DNA from: Adiantum capillus-veneris
Lineage: Eukaryota > Streptophyta > Polypodiopsida > Polypodiales > Pteridaceae
Direction: 5' to 3'
Assembly: GCA_014529385.2 (NCBI GenBank)
Contig: CM043947.1
Span: 124,714,391 to 124,778,390 of the forward strand
DNA length: 64,000 nt
The position numbers were made by a program, and so were the translations under genes. Below, one piece after another: positions 20,867 through 33,448 of this stretch; positions within the stretch are counted from its first letter, which is position 1; each line of letters begins with the position of its first letter. The notes below the pieces were generated by a model. That model worked only from the letters and a program-made list of their open reading frames with translations, ran no database searches and was not told the DNA's origin.

Positions 20867-22336
20867 TGCCATTGATTGACAGAATTGTTTATGTTCATGT
20901 CCTGTAGTTTTCTATAGAGAGGTGTGCTTGATGCAACGGTAGACTAGACTTGCAGATTCCTTTGTCACTCTTGGAGGCCCCAAATCCCTTGTCTTGTTGT
21001 GTACCCATAGTCTAAGACGAGATGTTAAGAGTTTCTAAGGTCATCTCTTGGGTTTCTCCGTCTAGAACTTGTGACTGAGCGTTTCTTGTGACAGTGCTCA
21101 GCCTTCTAAGGTGCTTCTAGATTCTAGGCATGAGGGGGGATTTTCCAAGTTTCTTGCCGGCCCCTTGTTGGACTCCCAGTTTCTGCCAATTGTTTCTCAG
21201 TTTGCCCATTTTATGGGTCTTGGGGTTTTAGGGAGTGACTCGGACATTTGTGTTGGGTCCCTATACAGGGAGAGAGGACATTGCCCATTCTGGTATTGTA
21301 TGGTGTTGGAGCCTTGTATGCAGAGTTTGTGCCCCATAGGGCTTGTGCCACTTTCTCTCTCCATCTTTACTCTCGTGTTTTTCTCTCTTCTCCTCTCTTG
21401 TCCACGTGTTCCCTTGTCACCACCTTCCGCTACACTTTGACAAGGACAATGTCTTATTTAATAGTAAAGTGTATCCAACCTCTCATGTGAGTAAACTTAA
21501 ACAAGAACCAGTTGACATTGATAATCTCACTCGATGCCGCATAGATACAAATGTCTACGCATTGACCTTATATCATGGCTCCTAAGATGCACCCTGGCAC
21601 AACGCCAATGCTACAAAGGAACTTCTCAGATTTTTCCGCTTCCTCTAGCCAAACGGACCTAAACATACAAGTGCTCCTAGCGGAACGTGGGAATCAAAAG
21701 GCAAACTCTCCCTCAATAGTCCATATACCTTCAACCTGGCCTTCCCTTCACACACAAAAGCCATATATGTGGAAAAGGATAAAGCCAAAGTAGAGCTCCA
21801 AAGGCCTCAAAAATCAAGATCCCATATATGATATGGGTCTCTATCGAAGAATGCAAGAGGTATCTCTAAACTTAAGAGGGAAAGGGTGGCCCTCTCTTCA
21901 TCAAAAGCCCCGAGGGACTGCTCACCACACCAAGGGCAAACAAGAAGCAAAGAATATACCAACTAAAGTCGGCCATAAAGTTTCTTTATGCAAAGAAATT
22001 CAATCCCTGTCCACTTTGATCCCCCTCTACAAGCATAAATGCAAACAGTTATTTATACATGAGCAAACGAAAGCAACTACACTTCTTAAACTATTCACTT
22101 GCACAAGGATAATATCCTGTTCTTTAAGGTAAAGCCTTGTGGATCTTGTGGACCTTCTGACCATAGGCAATGATTATGCCTCATATTTTTACGAGGTGGA
22201 AAGGCAACAAGGTATCTCTTGTAAAGTATAGCTTCGTGTGTAGATGGTAATAGACCAAAACTTGCAAAGCTTTGTTAACATAGATCATTAATTTTAAGAT
22301 AGCAATTAAAAGATAGACTATAATCACTAGCAATAC
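20867..22336. other. No recognised gene; possibly PLC intron 7
   Basis: Only short frames without recognisable domains. Neither strand shows the expected next PLC exon (end of Y domain, C2). If PLC is intact in the genome, this stretch and everything to its left is its seventh intron. Confidence 0.4.
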
Positions 22337-25272
22337 CTTTAACATTTGTTTAACCTCTAGTGTTGAAGCTTTTGAGTTGTAATTGAACGAAGATGTAGAG
22401 TCATTTGAAATAAGAAAATTTGGTTTCTTTACATAGCCACAACCACCATTTGCTCTAAAAAGCCCTTGAGCCACCCATAAATGTTTGCCATAACCCTGAA
22501 ACAAAAGATGAATCAAGAAACAATCTTTTGCCTTCTCTTCAATAATCTGCACCTTATAAAGCAATAACCTGTATGTTTACTGCCACCATTTGGGCTCCCA
22601 ATAGCCATGCCTTCACGGGATTGTAGTTTGAAGAATCAACACGCCATCCTCGCGGATATACCCTAAGAATGTTATCTCGAGTGAACCTGCCAAAAGAACT
22701 TTCGAGTTATCTTACAAAAAGTAAGATCCAACATTAGGGCTTTGATCGGGCATCCAACATGAGGGCTTTGATCGGGGGCAGGGTCCTCACAGTGAGCTAA
22801 AAGACTTCAAACTCTCACCTCTCTACGAACAGGATGACCAAAGGATAAAAACCCACTAGGGAAAAAGTGCCTTTGGTATGCACTCTCAGTGAGTTGAGAT
22901 GTGGACATTGAAATACTCGTTCACACATGGTGGCAAAAAAGAGCCTTTGCTATGCACTCTTAGTGAGTTGATGCGTGGACATTGAAGTACTTGTTCATAC
23001 ATGGTGAGTGCCCGGAAAAAAAACAAAAGAAAAGGGAGTAATGCAAGTGCCAATTAAGGGACACGCTTTATGCATACAAGAGAATTTGTAAGAGAAATGC
23101 AATGCAACAGGGGAATTGTTTGGTGCTTCAAGGAACAAATGTAGCACATGTGACATCCAAAGTTGTCTCAAATGGTGTTCCAACTTACTGAACAACAGTG
23201 GCAGGACTTGATTCTGCAATTTTGGAGAGTTGAGGCTCACTCAAACTAATTCTCTTTGCATGCTCCTCAACTCTAAGGGTCCCCGATAGAGACTTCTCCA
23301 TCTTCCCCTGACGGATCGCAATAATCTTCATGTAGTCTTGCGAGACGAACTTCCGTTGCTCAGGAGGTTTATCTTTGTCATCATCAATGTCATCCTGGAG
23401 CGAAGTAAGATCACTATCCAGATCAAGACATTCTTCATTCCTTGTGATTACAACTAAGCATCAAGTTATAAATCGCAGCCTGAAGAACTGATTGCAATTA
23501 AAAACTCAGGGAAGAAGAGAATCTACCTCTTCATCCCACAACCGATCACTACTATCTGAATTTTGCTCAGCATATCTCGACTTAATGCTAGCTTGACGAC
23601 ACTCCTTGGGTGGCTTTGTTGAAATTAAAATCTTTCCTTTTAACTCCCATGGTGAAGGAAACTGTGCCAGCTCTTGTGTAGGTGGTGGATACCACAGTTG
23701 AGACCCAAAAGTATCCATGATTACCTACATTGCATCCATCTAAAACATTTGTCGCAGGCTTCAAACCAAACAAGATAAAACAAAGACCTTAAATCATTAA
23801 GTCTTTATGAAGAAGCTTGCACACCTTAGCTGCTTTGGCTTGTAGATTTACTGGGAGGTGGTCTTCCAATGTGATGATTAGAGGGTATTGAGATTTCACA
23901 AATGCATTTTCTTTTATTGCAGAGATGCATGCCTCAAACGTCACTGGAGATGTCAGTGTCCTGACAATAAGACAAATAAGCAAAAAAACGAACAACTCCT
24001 TTGGTAAGAGGTATAGAAAACGAGCCAAAATGAAGCCCTATTTGCTTGTACACAATGCTTACCCTTGTGGTACAGTTTGCTAATGGAAAGTGCAACACAT
24101 TCGACAAAAAGTGCAAGTAAATACTACATAGTGCCAACCATGAAATGCAGATAGCCAAAAAGTTGAGTAAGAAACTTATTGAGGTAGAAAAGTTCAGTAC
24201 CTCCCATGAACCACGTTTATGTCTTCATTGTTGCCTGGCCACAAGTCCAATTCAACTACACGTACCCCTTTCTGGAGTGCCTTGATAATTGGCTTCTCAC
24301 TACTTTTGCTACTGAGCTGATTTCCTGTTAAATACGAGTTGTGGCCCGTGAAGATGTAGTAATGAGACAGTGGAAGGTTCATGTCTTGATGTATCTGAAA
24401 ATGAATATGCATTAAATACCAGTATCTAGGGTGCCAAATAAAGCATAAATTGGTCATGATTATTAATGACCTTAACATTTTTTTAAGTCTTAACAAAACT
24501 CAAACAATTGCACATAGTATTATCATAGTTAAAGGGGAGGTTCAAATCATGTTAATGTTAACAAGGCAGAGCAACGCAATACCTATCATTAATGGAAAAC
24601 TAAGATCATTGACTCATCGTGCCTGAGGCTACGGAAGGCACACTCATCTTGGATCAAAATCCCTGTCCCACTTGCACACATTACATTAGCGGAGATGACA
24701 GACGGTTTTTCTTGAAGCCTTCATTTTCTTGACTTCAATTTTTACTAATACCTCTCACTCTCAGCTAGGTATTCTTGTTTAACACAGGCTAGTCTTACTG
24801 TCTAGAACTTGGAAGTGCCATTGGTCTACAGTCCCTACAATTTATTTTCACACCTCTTGATATGTGTCAATTGCTATGCATAGCATTCTTCACCAGGATC
24901 CTGATATGACTTCATCGTTGCACGTTCTACATGCACCACGAAAAGAGCTCTTTGTAGCGGTCATACCTGATTTCGAATAGCAAAATTCAGCTGGGTATCA
25001 AAGAGGTACAAAAGAAACTGCTTCTCATTGACCTGGGGCTCAGGTAGAGCATTCAAGCAAGATTTCATCAGCTCGGATGCTTGGGCTTCCGTTAATACAT
25101 CAGTGTCTTGTTGAACTTCGTTGAGAAACTTGCAAAAGTGGGAGGCATGCATGCAGCCATTAGAGGAGAATTTTTGAAACAGGGTACGGATTTCTTGAGA
25201 TACTGCAGGACCAGCATCACCCGGAAGAAGTGTAGGTCGTGAACGACCATGCCTCGAAGACAACTTGGGCAT
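22337..25272 (-). CDS. Phosphoinositide-specific phospholipase C (plant PI-PLC), 3' end missing
   Basis: Seven exons join in frame to 449 codons: 25272-24967, 24394-24201, 23960-23825, 23724-23543, 23440-23189, 22686-22569 and 22495-22337. Exon 1 encodes the EF-hand-like N-terminus ([20 protein letters not shown]). Exons 2-4 encode the catalytic X domain with [39 protein letters not shown] and ISTKPPKE. Exon 5 is the acidic linker. Exons 6-7 begin the Y domain ([30 protein letters not shown]). The enzyme would cleave phosphoinositides at the plasma membrane in a Ca2+-dependent way. The start MPKLSSRHG is the only upstream ATG. Exon 4 needs donor GTTGTG at 23542; the nearby GTAGAT at 23526 would shift the frame. 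Plant PLCs are about 550-600 residues, so roughly 130 residues including C2 are absent. Confidence 0.85.
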
Positions 25273-25304
25273 GGCAATGCAGGAAGAGACGCGAGCCCGC
25301 AAGG

Positions 25305-25308
<4 letters not shown>

Positions 25309-25352
<44 letters not shown>
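25309..25352 (-). repeat. (GA)n tract in the presumed PLC 5' UTR
   Basis: A CT run on the plus strand (GA in PLC sense) lies 37 bases upstream of the PLC start codon. GA tracts are common in plant 5' leaders, so it may be transcribed. Confidence 0.85.
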
Positions 25353-25355
<3 letters not shown>

Positions 25356-25573
25356 AGCGTACCATCGCCAGGACCTTCACAGATCCAAAATAACCGAAAG
25401 GCGTATGCAGATATAGTAAGTTTTGGTTTTCTTCTGCAATGCGCATCGCGTAGCTACTTTGCTGTTGCGCACCCTGCACGACTACAACAGCTTCACTGCT
25501 TCAATTGCGGTTTGTCGCAATCCTCTGTCCACTGCTCTCTCTCTCTCTCCATGCACTCCACCAGTCTCCTTAG

Positions 25574-25582
25574 AATATATAG
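25574..25582 (-). promoter_or_regulatory. Candidate PLC TATA box
   Basis: CTATATATT on the minus strand lies about 300 bases upstream of the PLC start and upstream of the GA tract. That would give a leader of roughly 270 bases. Position and sequence are plausible but unproven. Confidence 0.4.
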
Positions 25583-25635
25583 TATAGATGCCACACCACT
25601 GGAGCCCACAAGGTTTTTTGGCCTTCTAAAGGCCT

Positions 25636-25979
25636 CAGGCTGGTGTCACACTGGGACGGGGAATGGATGGCCATGCTGATTTGGCGTCCGCTCATTCGCC
25701 GTTGTAAAAAGAGAAAGCTGGCCGCGAGAGGATGTCAGAGGGGCGGCCTCGCATGCCTGGCCAACTTTCCAAACGCGCGGCCATCTGCAAAAGTACGCGC
25801 GCGAAAGCATTTAAGAGGTTTTGAGCCCTGACGTGCAGCGCCAAAGGCGGATGATGTACCACTTGGGCTATTCTCATTGCTTGAGAGGAAAGGCCAATGT
25901 TTTGTACATGTCCCAATGTGACAGCAATGGGCTGGCCACACCTGCAAATCACACTTGGGCGGGCGTCCCAGTGTGACAT
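25636..25979. mobile_element. 344-bp MITE in the proximal PLC promoter
   Basis: A 15-bp terminal inverted repeat, TGTCACACTGGGACG at 25644-25658 and its complement at 25964-25978, bounds 344 bp flanked by AGGCCT on both sides (25630-25635, 25980-25985). A related sequence at 28815-28845 reads GGCCTTCTAAAGGCC straight into TTAGTG without the insert, which is an empty site. No transposase is encoded. The flanking 6-bp repeat is palindromic, so the true duplication length is uncertain. It lies about 55 bp upstream of the candidate PLC TATA box. Confidence 0.75.
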
Positions 25980-26341
25980 AGGCCTTAGTATCCGGGTGAA
26001 GGTAGTTCAATTTTCATTGTTTGACAAGTGTCCTTCAAGAAAGCTTTAAAAGTCTTGAAGAGAAAAAAATAGAGCATCCAAATCATGGTGTTGGTTTTAT
26101 TATGTCTATCAAATACTATTTCTCAAAGCTGCTTTCATTGTTTTGACAGGCTTTAGAGAACAAAAGATTAAAGAGTATTCATAGAAGTTTTATCCATGAT
26201 GTGAAATAATGATTCGATAATTTTGTTATGCTATTTCCCAAAGCTGCTTTTATTGTTTTGGCAGGCTTTAGAGAACAAAAGATTAAAGAGTATTCATAGG
26301 AGTTATACCCATGATGTGAAATAGTGATTCAATAATTTTGT
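25980..26341. repeat. Dispersed repeat with internal ~120-bp tandem duplication
   Basis: GCTTTAGAGAACAAAAG and GAGTATTCATAGRAGTT occur twice about 120 bases apart (26105-26222, 26226-26341). The same sequence family resumes right of LINE-3 (28815-29040), so LINE-3 is inserted in a repeat array. Confidence 0.7.
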
Positions 26342-26343
26342 CT

Positions 26344-28690
26344 GACTTTCATTTACAAAATTTTCTCTTTGGCCCTAGCTAGAACGCTGAGTGATCACAT
26401 GAAACATATCATCCTGCCAGAATAGAAGGGCTTTATTAAGGGCAGGTACATTTTGGATACTATCATTACCTTATGGGAAGCTATGGAATATGCTCTGGAC
26501 AGTGATCAAGAGTTCTTATTCTTTAAGATTGATTTTGATAAAGCCTATGACAGAATTGAGTGGGACTTCATCTTTCAATCCCTGTTTGACATTGGTTTTG
26601 GAAAGCTCTTTATCAGCTTTGTTCAAATCTTATTTGGAAATGCCTGTGCAAGAATTGCTATTAATGGAGATTTACTTGAGATTTTTACTTTAAAGAGGTC
26701 TATCAGGCAAGGCTGTCCTATAGCTCCTCTACTGTATGCTATATGCTCTGACTCTCTTGGATGGTTAGTGAAAGATGCACTAGACAAAAGTACAATGCAG
26801 GGTTTGAAGATCCCAGGGATGGATAGAGATCTTGTACTGCAACAGTTTGTAGATGACACCAACTCCATAATTGCTAATGACAGTGCTTCAACTACTCAGT
26901 TCTGGTTGTGTTTGGACACATTCTGCAAAGCCAGTGGATCAGTGATTAACCACAACAAAACAGGTTACAGAAGCTCTAATGGACTTACTCCTCAGGTAGT
27001 TACTACCTCTGGCTGCCAAGAACTTAAGAATGGTGAAATCTTCAGGTTGCTTGGCATTCCAATGGGTTTCAAAGTTTCTTTTGCTCAGAGATGGGAATGG
27101 GTCATTGATAAATTCAAACAAAAGCTGGGTAAATGGCGGCTTGCTCACTCCTCCATTTCATCCAGAATTTTTATTTTAAATCATTACCTTTTGCCCACAC
27201 TCATTTACTTCTTGTCTTGCTGGTCTCCAGCTAAGTACCAGATTAATCAAATCTTCTCTATGGCAAGGAACTTTTTGTGGGGAGGTGATAATGCTCACAA
27301 AAGGATGCCCAAAGTTTCATGGGAAATCTGTTGTCTCCCAAAAGATAAAAGGGGACTTGGATTGCTTAACCTAGAGAGACTATCCACCAAGCTTGCAGCC
27401 AAGTGGATCTACAGAGCTTCAGACTCAAAGGACTAATGGGTTGCACTTATAAAAAGGGATATTCAGAAATTCAGATGTGCAAACTACAAATCTTGGTCAA
27501 ACTTTCACCTCAGGGAGATCTTGCTGTCAACTGTCAATATGCATCCAGTAGGATCCAAACTGGTTTGCAGAATGTGGATGGCTTGGAATACAGTCAAAGC
27601 TCAGTGGAAACCTTCAACTGAATTCTTCTCTAACCAGCCCATTTTTCTTCAAGATTCTATATAGTTTGGTTTTTTTGCAGGTAAATCCTCTGTACTACCT
27701 TGCAGAAAAGCTCACAAATGTCATAAAGCAGGCATTAGATCCTGGGAAGATATCCTCCATGAGTGCAAACTGAAGACTGACAGACAGCTTCACCTTCAAT
27801 TCTCAATCCCGATCTCCCTTTCCAAGTGGTGTCTGGTGACAACTAACTTGAAGCTAGGACAATTCACTGTCCCCCTCAGAGATAACCAAGCAGCAAACAG
27901 GATTTGCAAGCTGACTGAAGATGTATACAAGCAATTCTACCCTAAGTTACGTGTAGAAGAGGACATAAAGAAAAGACTCAACAAAATTTGGAAGATTGGT
28001 TGGAGTAGGAAGCAATGGACCTACATGTTTAAATGTCTTTGGTCATTTCCTTTGGAGATTAAATACTCTATCCTCATGTGGCTAATCATCCATAATGGCA
28101 ACTAGATTGGAAGTAGAGCACTCACAGTAGGAGTTAGTGATGGTATTTGCAACAGATGCCATAAAGCTGTGGAAGACAATTTACATCTTTGGTTTAATTG
28201 TAAAGCTAATGGGGGGTTACTAAGAGCCATCTAGAAAGTAACCAGCCAAATAAATCTTAAAGCTTTGGACTTCAAAGATTTTTTATTGGGTAGCTGCAGG
28301 GGTCTTGACATCCCACTCTGGACCATCTGGAGAGGCTACTTACTTTGGTTTATTTGGAACCAGAGGAATGCTTTTTTGTTCAATAGTCCCTTCAGCCTAC
28401 CCCCTATGTCTCCTTAAGTCTGATCTCAAACATTCTGCCCTCAAGTTGTGTAATAAAGTTAAAGAAGCTTTACCACAAGGCTTGTCTTTATCCTTTGTCT
28501 TAAAGTCAACCCACTGGCAAAAATGGCATACAGTTGCCCCTCTGATCTACCACCATGCCAGATTCAGAATGCTTTATCTCCTGTAATTGCTTCTGAGTAG
28601 TTGGGGTTGACCCACCCCCTATCTGTGTGTCTGATCCACCCCTTTGTAACTCTTTCTTTTAATACATTTCCACTTTCCTCTAAAAAAAAA
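26344..28690 (+). pseudogene. LINE-3: 5'-truncated non-LTR retrotransposon
   Basis: The code opens inside the RT domain (YKIFSLALARTLSDH), with LFFKIDFDKAYDRIEWDF, RSIRQGCPIAPLLYA and the catalytic FVDDTNSI near 26850, then LLGIPMG and a C-terminal zinc region (ICNRCHKAVEDNLHLWFNC near 28150). It ends in a short 3' UTR and A9 at 28682-28690. In-frame stops occur near 26427, 27434, 27661 and 28104. Endonuclease and ORF1 are absent, typical of target-primed integration that stopped early. It is a different LINE lineage from LINE-1 and LINE-2. Confidence 0.9.
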
Positions 28691-29040
28691 TTTGTTAAAT
28701 TATTTTGATTTGTAAAGAGTCATTTTATTTAAGGACTTCACAAAGACTCGTTTCATTGAATTGTCAAATATGCTTATTAAATCTATCTTTTTTAATGAAG
28801 TCTTAAAAATATTTTTGGCCTTCTAAAGGCCTTAGTGCGCTATGGGTGAAGGTCGTCCAAATTTTATGGCTTGACAACAAGTGTCCCCATGGATCTTAAA
28901 AGTCTTGCAATGTAAAGAAATTTTTTGATGATATTTTCTAGAGTTGCATTTACCTTTTTGGATTGAAAAGTGTATTCATAGGAGTTTGATCTCATGATGT
29001 AAAGTATTGATAAAGAGTCTTTTGATTTAAGAATTTTATA
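28691..29040. repeat. Repeat array flanking LINE-3, including an empty MITE site
   Basis: Contains GGCCTTCTAAAGGCC at 28817-28831, GGGTGAAGGTCGTCC, GACAACAAGTGTCC and GTATTCATAGGAGTT, each with a counterpart at 25620-26341. It gives the pre-insertion form of the MITE site. From 29041 to 29511 I see only A/T-rich and short unassigned sequence. Confidence 0.65.
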
Positions 29041-29506
29041 AAAATTTATTTCATTTATTTATTTGATTATTTACAAACTTATTGTAATCTTAACAATTCA
29101 TTCATACATTTATTTTCAAAAAATCTAATATTCTATTGTGAAAAAAAGTTCTTTAAAATGTAGTGTCGCTTTCTTATTTTCTCTCTCATAAAGTAACCTA
29201 TCTATCCTATTATAAAGCAGGGAGGGATTCTAAATCCCCACCTACCAGATGGCGATCGCTCCTGCATCCGATTACTATCCAACCTAAGGAAAGAGAATTT
29301 GAAAGTGATGTTGGTGTTCGAACTACCAGCCACCTGCCATTTCATGCGAGTTTCAAAATGGAAAGCCACATGCTTTTTGAAGGCTCCGCAGCACAAGGGA
29401 GGGGCTTACCCAATTGCTACAGAGAGAGAAAGAAATGCTTGCAAGGGTTTTTGTGCAAGTCGCCCGCTTCTTGAAGCCTCTAGAGCAGGACGGAGGGGCT
29501 CAGCCC

Positions 29507-29819
<313 letters not shown>

Positions 29820-29956
29820 CATGATGCAGGAGATCGTGAACCCTCATAGGTTGAGAGAGATCTCTGCAGCTCGACCTCCCTCGGGTCTGTGCCAACTAAG
29901 CAAGTAACTTCTTATGTAAGCTCTACTTTTATTATTTCCATCAATCCTCCAGACGT

Positions 29957-30235
29957 GTGTGTGTGTGTGTGCCGTCACGGGGCTGCACGTCTCATGTTAC
30001 TACACATGCACGTCTCACATTACTGCTTGGCCAGTGTGGCCTACAACAGCAAGGCATGCGAATGGAGATAGAGAGAGAGACTTTTTTTCTCGTGACGACA
30101 GGCATTGAGTGCAAATGCGCACACACACACACACACAGAGACTAGAGACTTTTTTGTCGGCGATTGTCCCAAGCATTGAGTGTGCACGTGCGCACACACA
30201 CACATACACACACACACAGACACACACATTGAAAG
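29957..30235. repeat. GT/CA microsatellites in a duplicated context
   Basis: Several CA runs (30118-30137, 30190-30230) follow copies of a segment containing GAGACTTTTTT...GCATTGAGTG (near 30078 and 30145), a tandem duplication of about 65-70 bases. No gene is visible. Confidence 0.75.
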
Positions 30236-32440
30236 GCCACAGGATGGACTGGCATAACGTTCTCCTCCCAACCTCCCTACTTATAGCCCATGGCCCTTGC
30301 AAGTAGGACCCCTTAACTTATGCCTGGCTCTCGGCTCCTAGCCACACTAAGCCTTCTCAGTCCTTGTCCCTTGGCCTACTGCCCGGTCCTACCCTTGGCT
30401 TGACTCCCCCCTTGAAGAAGCGTTTTTGTCATCGAAAACAAGAGTGTACGATGTTTTCCACAGTGGCATCCTTCATGGATCCAATTGTTTGCTTGACCGG
30501 AGCACTGTTCAGTAGGAGGTTCAATGAAACCAAGAGCAACATCTTGATTTTCCACATTGTTGTCCATTTACAACTATCTTGTGTTACTGGTTCCTATCCA
30601 ATCATAGTGTGTAGACTCCATTTAGAACGCACGTGAGCATGCTAAACGAGTTATCACAACAAAGATGTACCCAAAAGAGTACCTCTTCCCACTTTACATG
30701 AAAGTAACTTGCTGACATAACTCATCAGCAAAGTTTAAGTCCTTGACTTGTTTGCAAATTTCATTAGTAAACAACCCCACCATAACTATTGTTCAAGGTT
30801 GAGAACCTGACTTATACATGGAGAGACTACACCTAGTCACAAACATGCTGTAACTTATGGTGCTAATGTACGTACTTTGCATATCCTTTAGCCTAGGATT
30901 ACACTTTGTAATCTGCCTACCACTTGGATAACTTATAGTACTGAGGTGTTTTTTTCCCACGGTTTATAGACAGTCTTCCCAGATGACTGGTAAACGGGTT
31001 TCACCATATCGTACAACCTTACTCAGGAATCAACAATTGTCTGAATAACCATCTTGGTTATCTTGAAAGATCCACAAACACCCAAACCGAGCCATGACCT
31101 CTATTGGTGATTGGTAGACCCAAAAGTAATCTCATAGAGAGACTGCACATAGAGTACAAAATGCTTCACAAGCAACAACTTGATGAATTGCATGCCGTTC
31201 CAAATCAATATTTGGTAAACACTAGGGCCCACAACACCTACTGTGCATGCATTTAGCAAAAAACAGATCCGAACATGTATATCCATGATCATCCTTGCCA
31301 ATACTTATGGTGAATGTGATGCTCCTAGCACACATTAAAGAGGAATGTAAATAGTCCTGGAAAGAAACTAAATACTTTCTGTTGGAATCAGTTGCAAGTC
31401 TTGCTGAAACATTTGGACCATAATAGAAGATGAAACAATAATTAATTCTACGTACAAACAATGAAACCTTTTCATTAGCAACTCATAGCCTTGCTATATG
31501 CGAGAACAACCATTTATAATGTTGTTTAGCTGCATTTGTACTTGAACAAGTCATTCTAAGTATTCGACAATTTTTTGCCACCGAAATTGCTCCTGATACA
31601 TCGTGCTGAAAATGGTCTAGAAAGCAAATGTGACCAGCACCTAGGGACTTTGCTGTAACACATACTTGACATAGTGGGTGCTAGTGTCAGTCCTAGAGAC
31701 TCATATTCTCCACATATGGAATATGTCTCATGTAAGGATGTTTAAAAAAAAGAACATCCTTGAATTACAAGATATACTTGTGCATGGAGATAATTGCAAA
31801 CACTCTAAGATGGGAGTGAGAGGGACCCCCATTAGCCTTGCTCCACACTGGCTAAACCGAACTCCTTGAGTTCCTAGACCATGTTGTATCCCATGTGACA
31901 ACATGTGCCAAATAAACCCTACAAGTGGGTCTATAATTGCATAATGCAGAAACTTAATCTGGACACTACAACCCAAATTTATTGGCTCCTCGTACATAAC
32001 CTTGTCATTTCTCTTAAGAGAAAAAATGGAGGATAACATAGTTTGCACATCCTGCCCAAATCTCCCGCCTGCAAAGGCCTAGGAACATTAATTGATAATT
32101 AGTGAAATGCAAGTAGTATTGCACATGTAACCTTGGGTGTTGTCGTTGCAATCCATACCCCTTGGTTAAAATCAACATTGTCAAACCCCTTGGTTAAACT
32201 TTGTAGGAAAACTGCTCAACTAGTAGCCGGCCCTTGGCCTATGTCCGTGACACCCCTTGGGTTGGCCCGTGGCAGTACATTCCGTTGGAAGTGGAAACTT
32301 TTTCACTACCCCTTGGCAATTTGTGAACTTCTTTCCTTGAAAATGCAAGTGTGAAGATTCCAAAAATTGACCATCACACTTAATAAGTTATTTAATAATC
32401 ACGAGTGGGTCTTACCCCAAAATTGGACTCATATAGACAC
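30236..32440. other. No recognised gene
   Basis: Only short open frames with no domain I can name. Some of the right-hand part may be decayed copia pol downstream of the integrase fragment at 32449-33051, but I cannot show it. Confidence 0.4.
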
Positions 32441-32448
32441 TCTTACTG

Positions 32449-33051
32449 CTAGAGATAAAATAGAAGATCTACTGAAGTTGGAATCGTATTCATAGTTAGA
32501 GATTTTCTGGACCCAAAAATCCATAGAATGTCACCTGTCCATGTTGTGATGGGTATCTTACTAGAGGGTGTAGTAGTAGGAAGATGATTTTGAATAAATA
32601 CTGTTGTCAAAGTAGCTTCAATCCAAAAAACACGAGATAACGTAGAATGAATCAGCATACATCTTACAGCATTGAGAATAGTGCAATTCTTTCATTCAAC
32701 AATGCCGTTCTGTTGAGGTGAATATGGAATAGTGTGTTCATGATGAATTCCAATGTCAGAACAGTAACTCACAAACTCTCGAGAAGCATATTTGTCTCCA
32801 TTGTCACTACAAAACTTCTTGAGGTGACGACCAGTTTGAAGTTCTGCAGCCTTGTGGAATTGTTTGAAAACAGATAAGGCCTCAAATTTTTGTCTAAGTA
32901 GAAATACAGTCGTATACCGTGAGAAATCATTAATGAAGGTAATGAAGTAGCGATATTGTGATCTTGAAGAAGGTAGAGGTCCACATATATCAGTATGAAC
33001 AAGATCCAATATGTCATGAGAATGAGCTATATTTGAGAGAGGAAAGGGTTT
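32449..33051 (-). pseudogene. Ty1/copia integrase core fragment
   Basis: The minus strand encodes LVHTDICGPL, YFITFINDFSRYTTVFLL, FCSDNGDKYASREF and YSPQQNGIVE, the D, D and E blocks of a copia integrase catalytic core. A further piece toward 32449 (VFWIEATLTTVFIQNHLP, TWTG) matches the post-core region. The code is cut at 33051, exactly where the CACTA terminus begins. The reverse transcriptase that should follow is not recognisable. Confidence 0.85.
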
Positions 33052-33066
33052 CACTATGGGAGAATG
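33052..33066. other. CACTA left terminal repeat
   Basis: CACTATGGGAGAATG stands at the boundary where copia integrase code stops. The preceding bases TTT would be one copy of the 3-bp target duplication. Confidence 0.7.
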
Positions 33067-33448
33067 CTGCCGTTACCGCACATCATTACCGCATAAGAGG
33101 GGAGAGAGAGCTTCAAGAAAGAGAGAGATTGTATGCTGCAGCCCCGCCGACGCGTTTTTCGACTTTTCCGCGAGTATTACCGCAATACGAAAAGAATCCA
33201 CGTGGCCGGCCGCCCCCATTCCTCTCCCACTTTTCCCTTTCTATAAATCCTATTCTATTTTGTTACTTTTCAGAAATTGGTACCCCCTTTTTGCATGGAG
33301 TGTAAGAAATCCCATTCTCATTAGGATTTTTAGTACCTCTCTTCTCTTTGCTTGCTTCATCTATTGGTATGATTCTCCTACTCTACTCATTTGTACTCCA
33401 TGAGATTCTATATCAAAAAATATTTTGTTTCCACCTCAAAATCTTATG

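Noticed and set aside
21111-21440. Plus-strand hydrophobic 109-residue frame near PLC
   Set aside because: It has no recognisable domain or splice context, and the composition is T-rich. It is probably non-coding.
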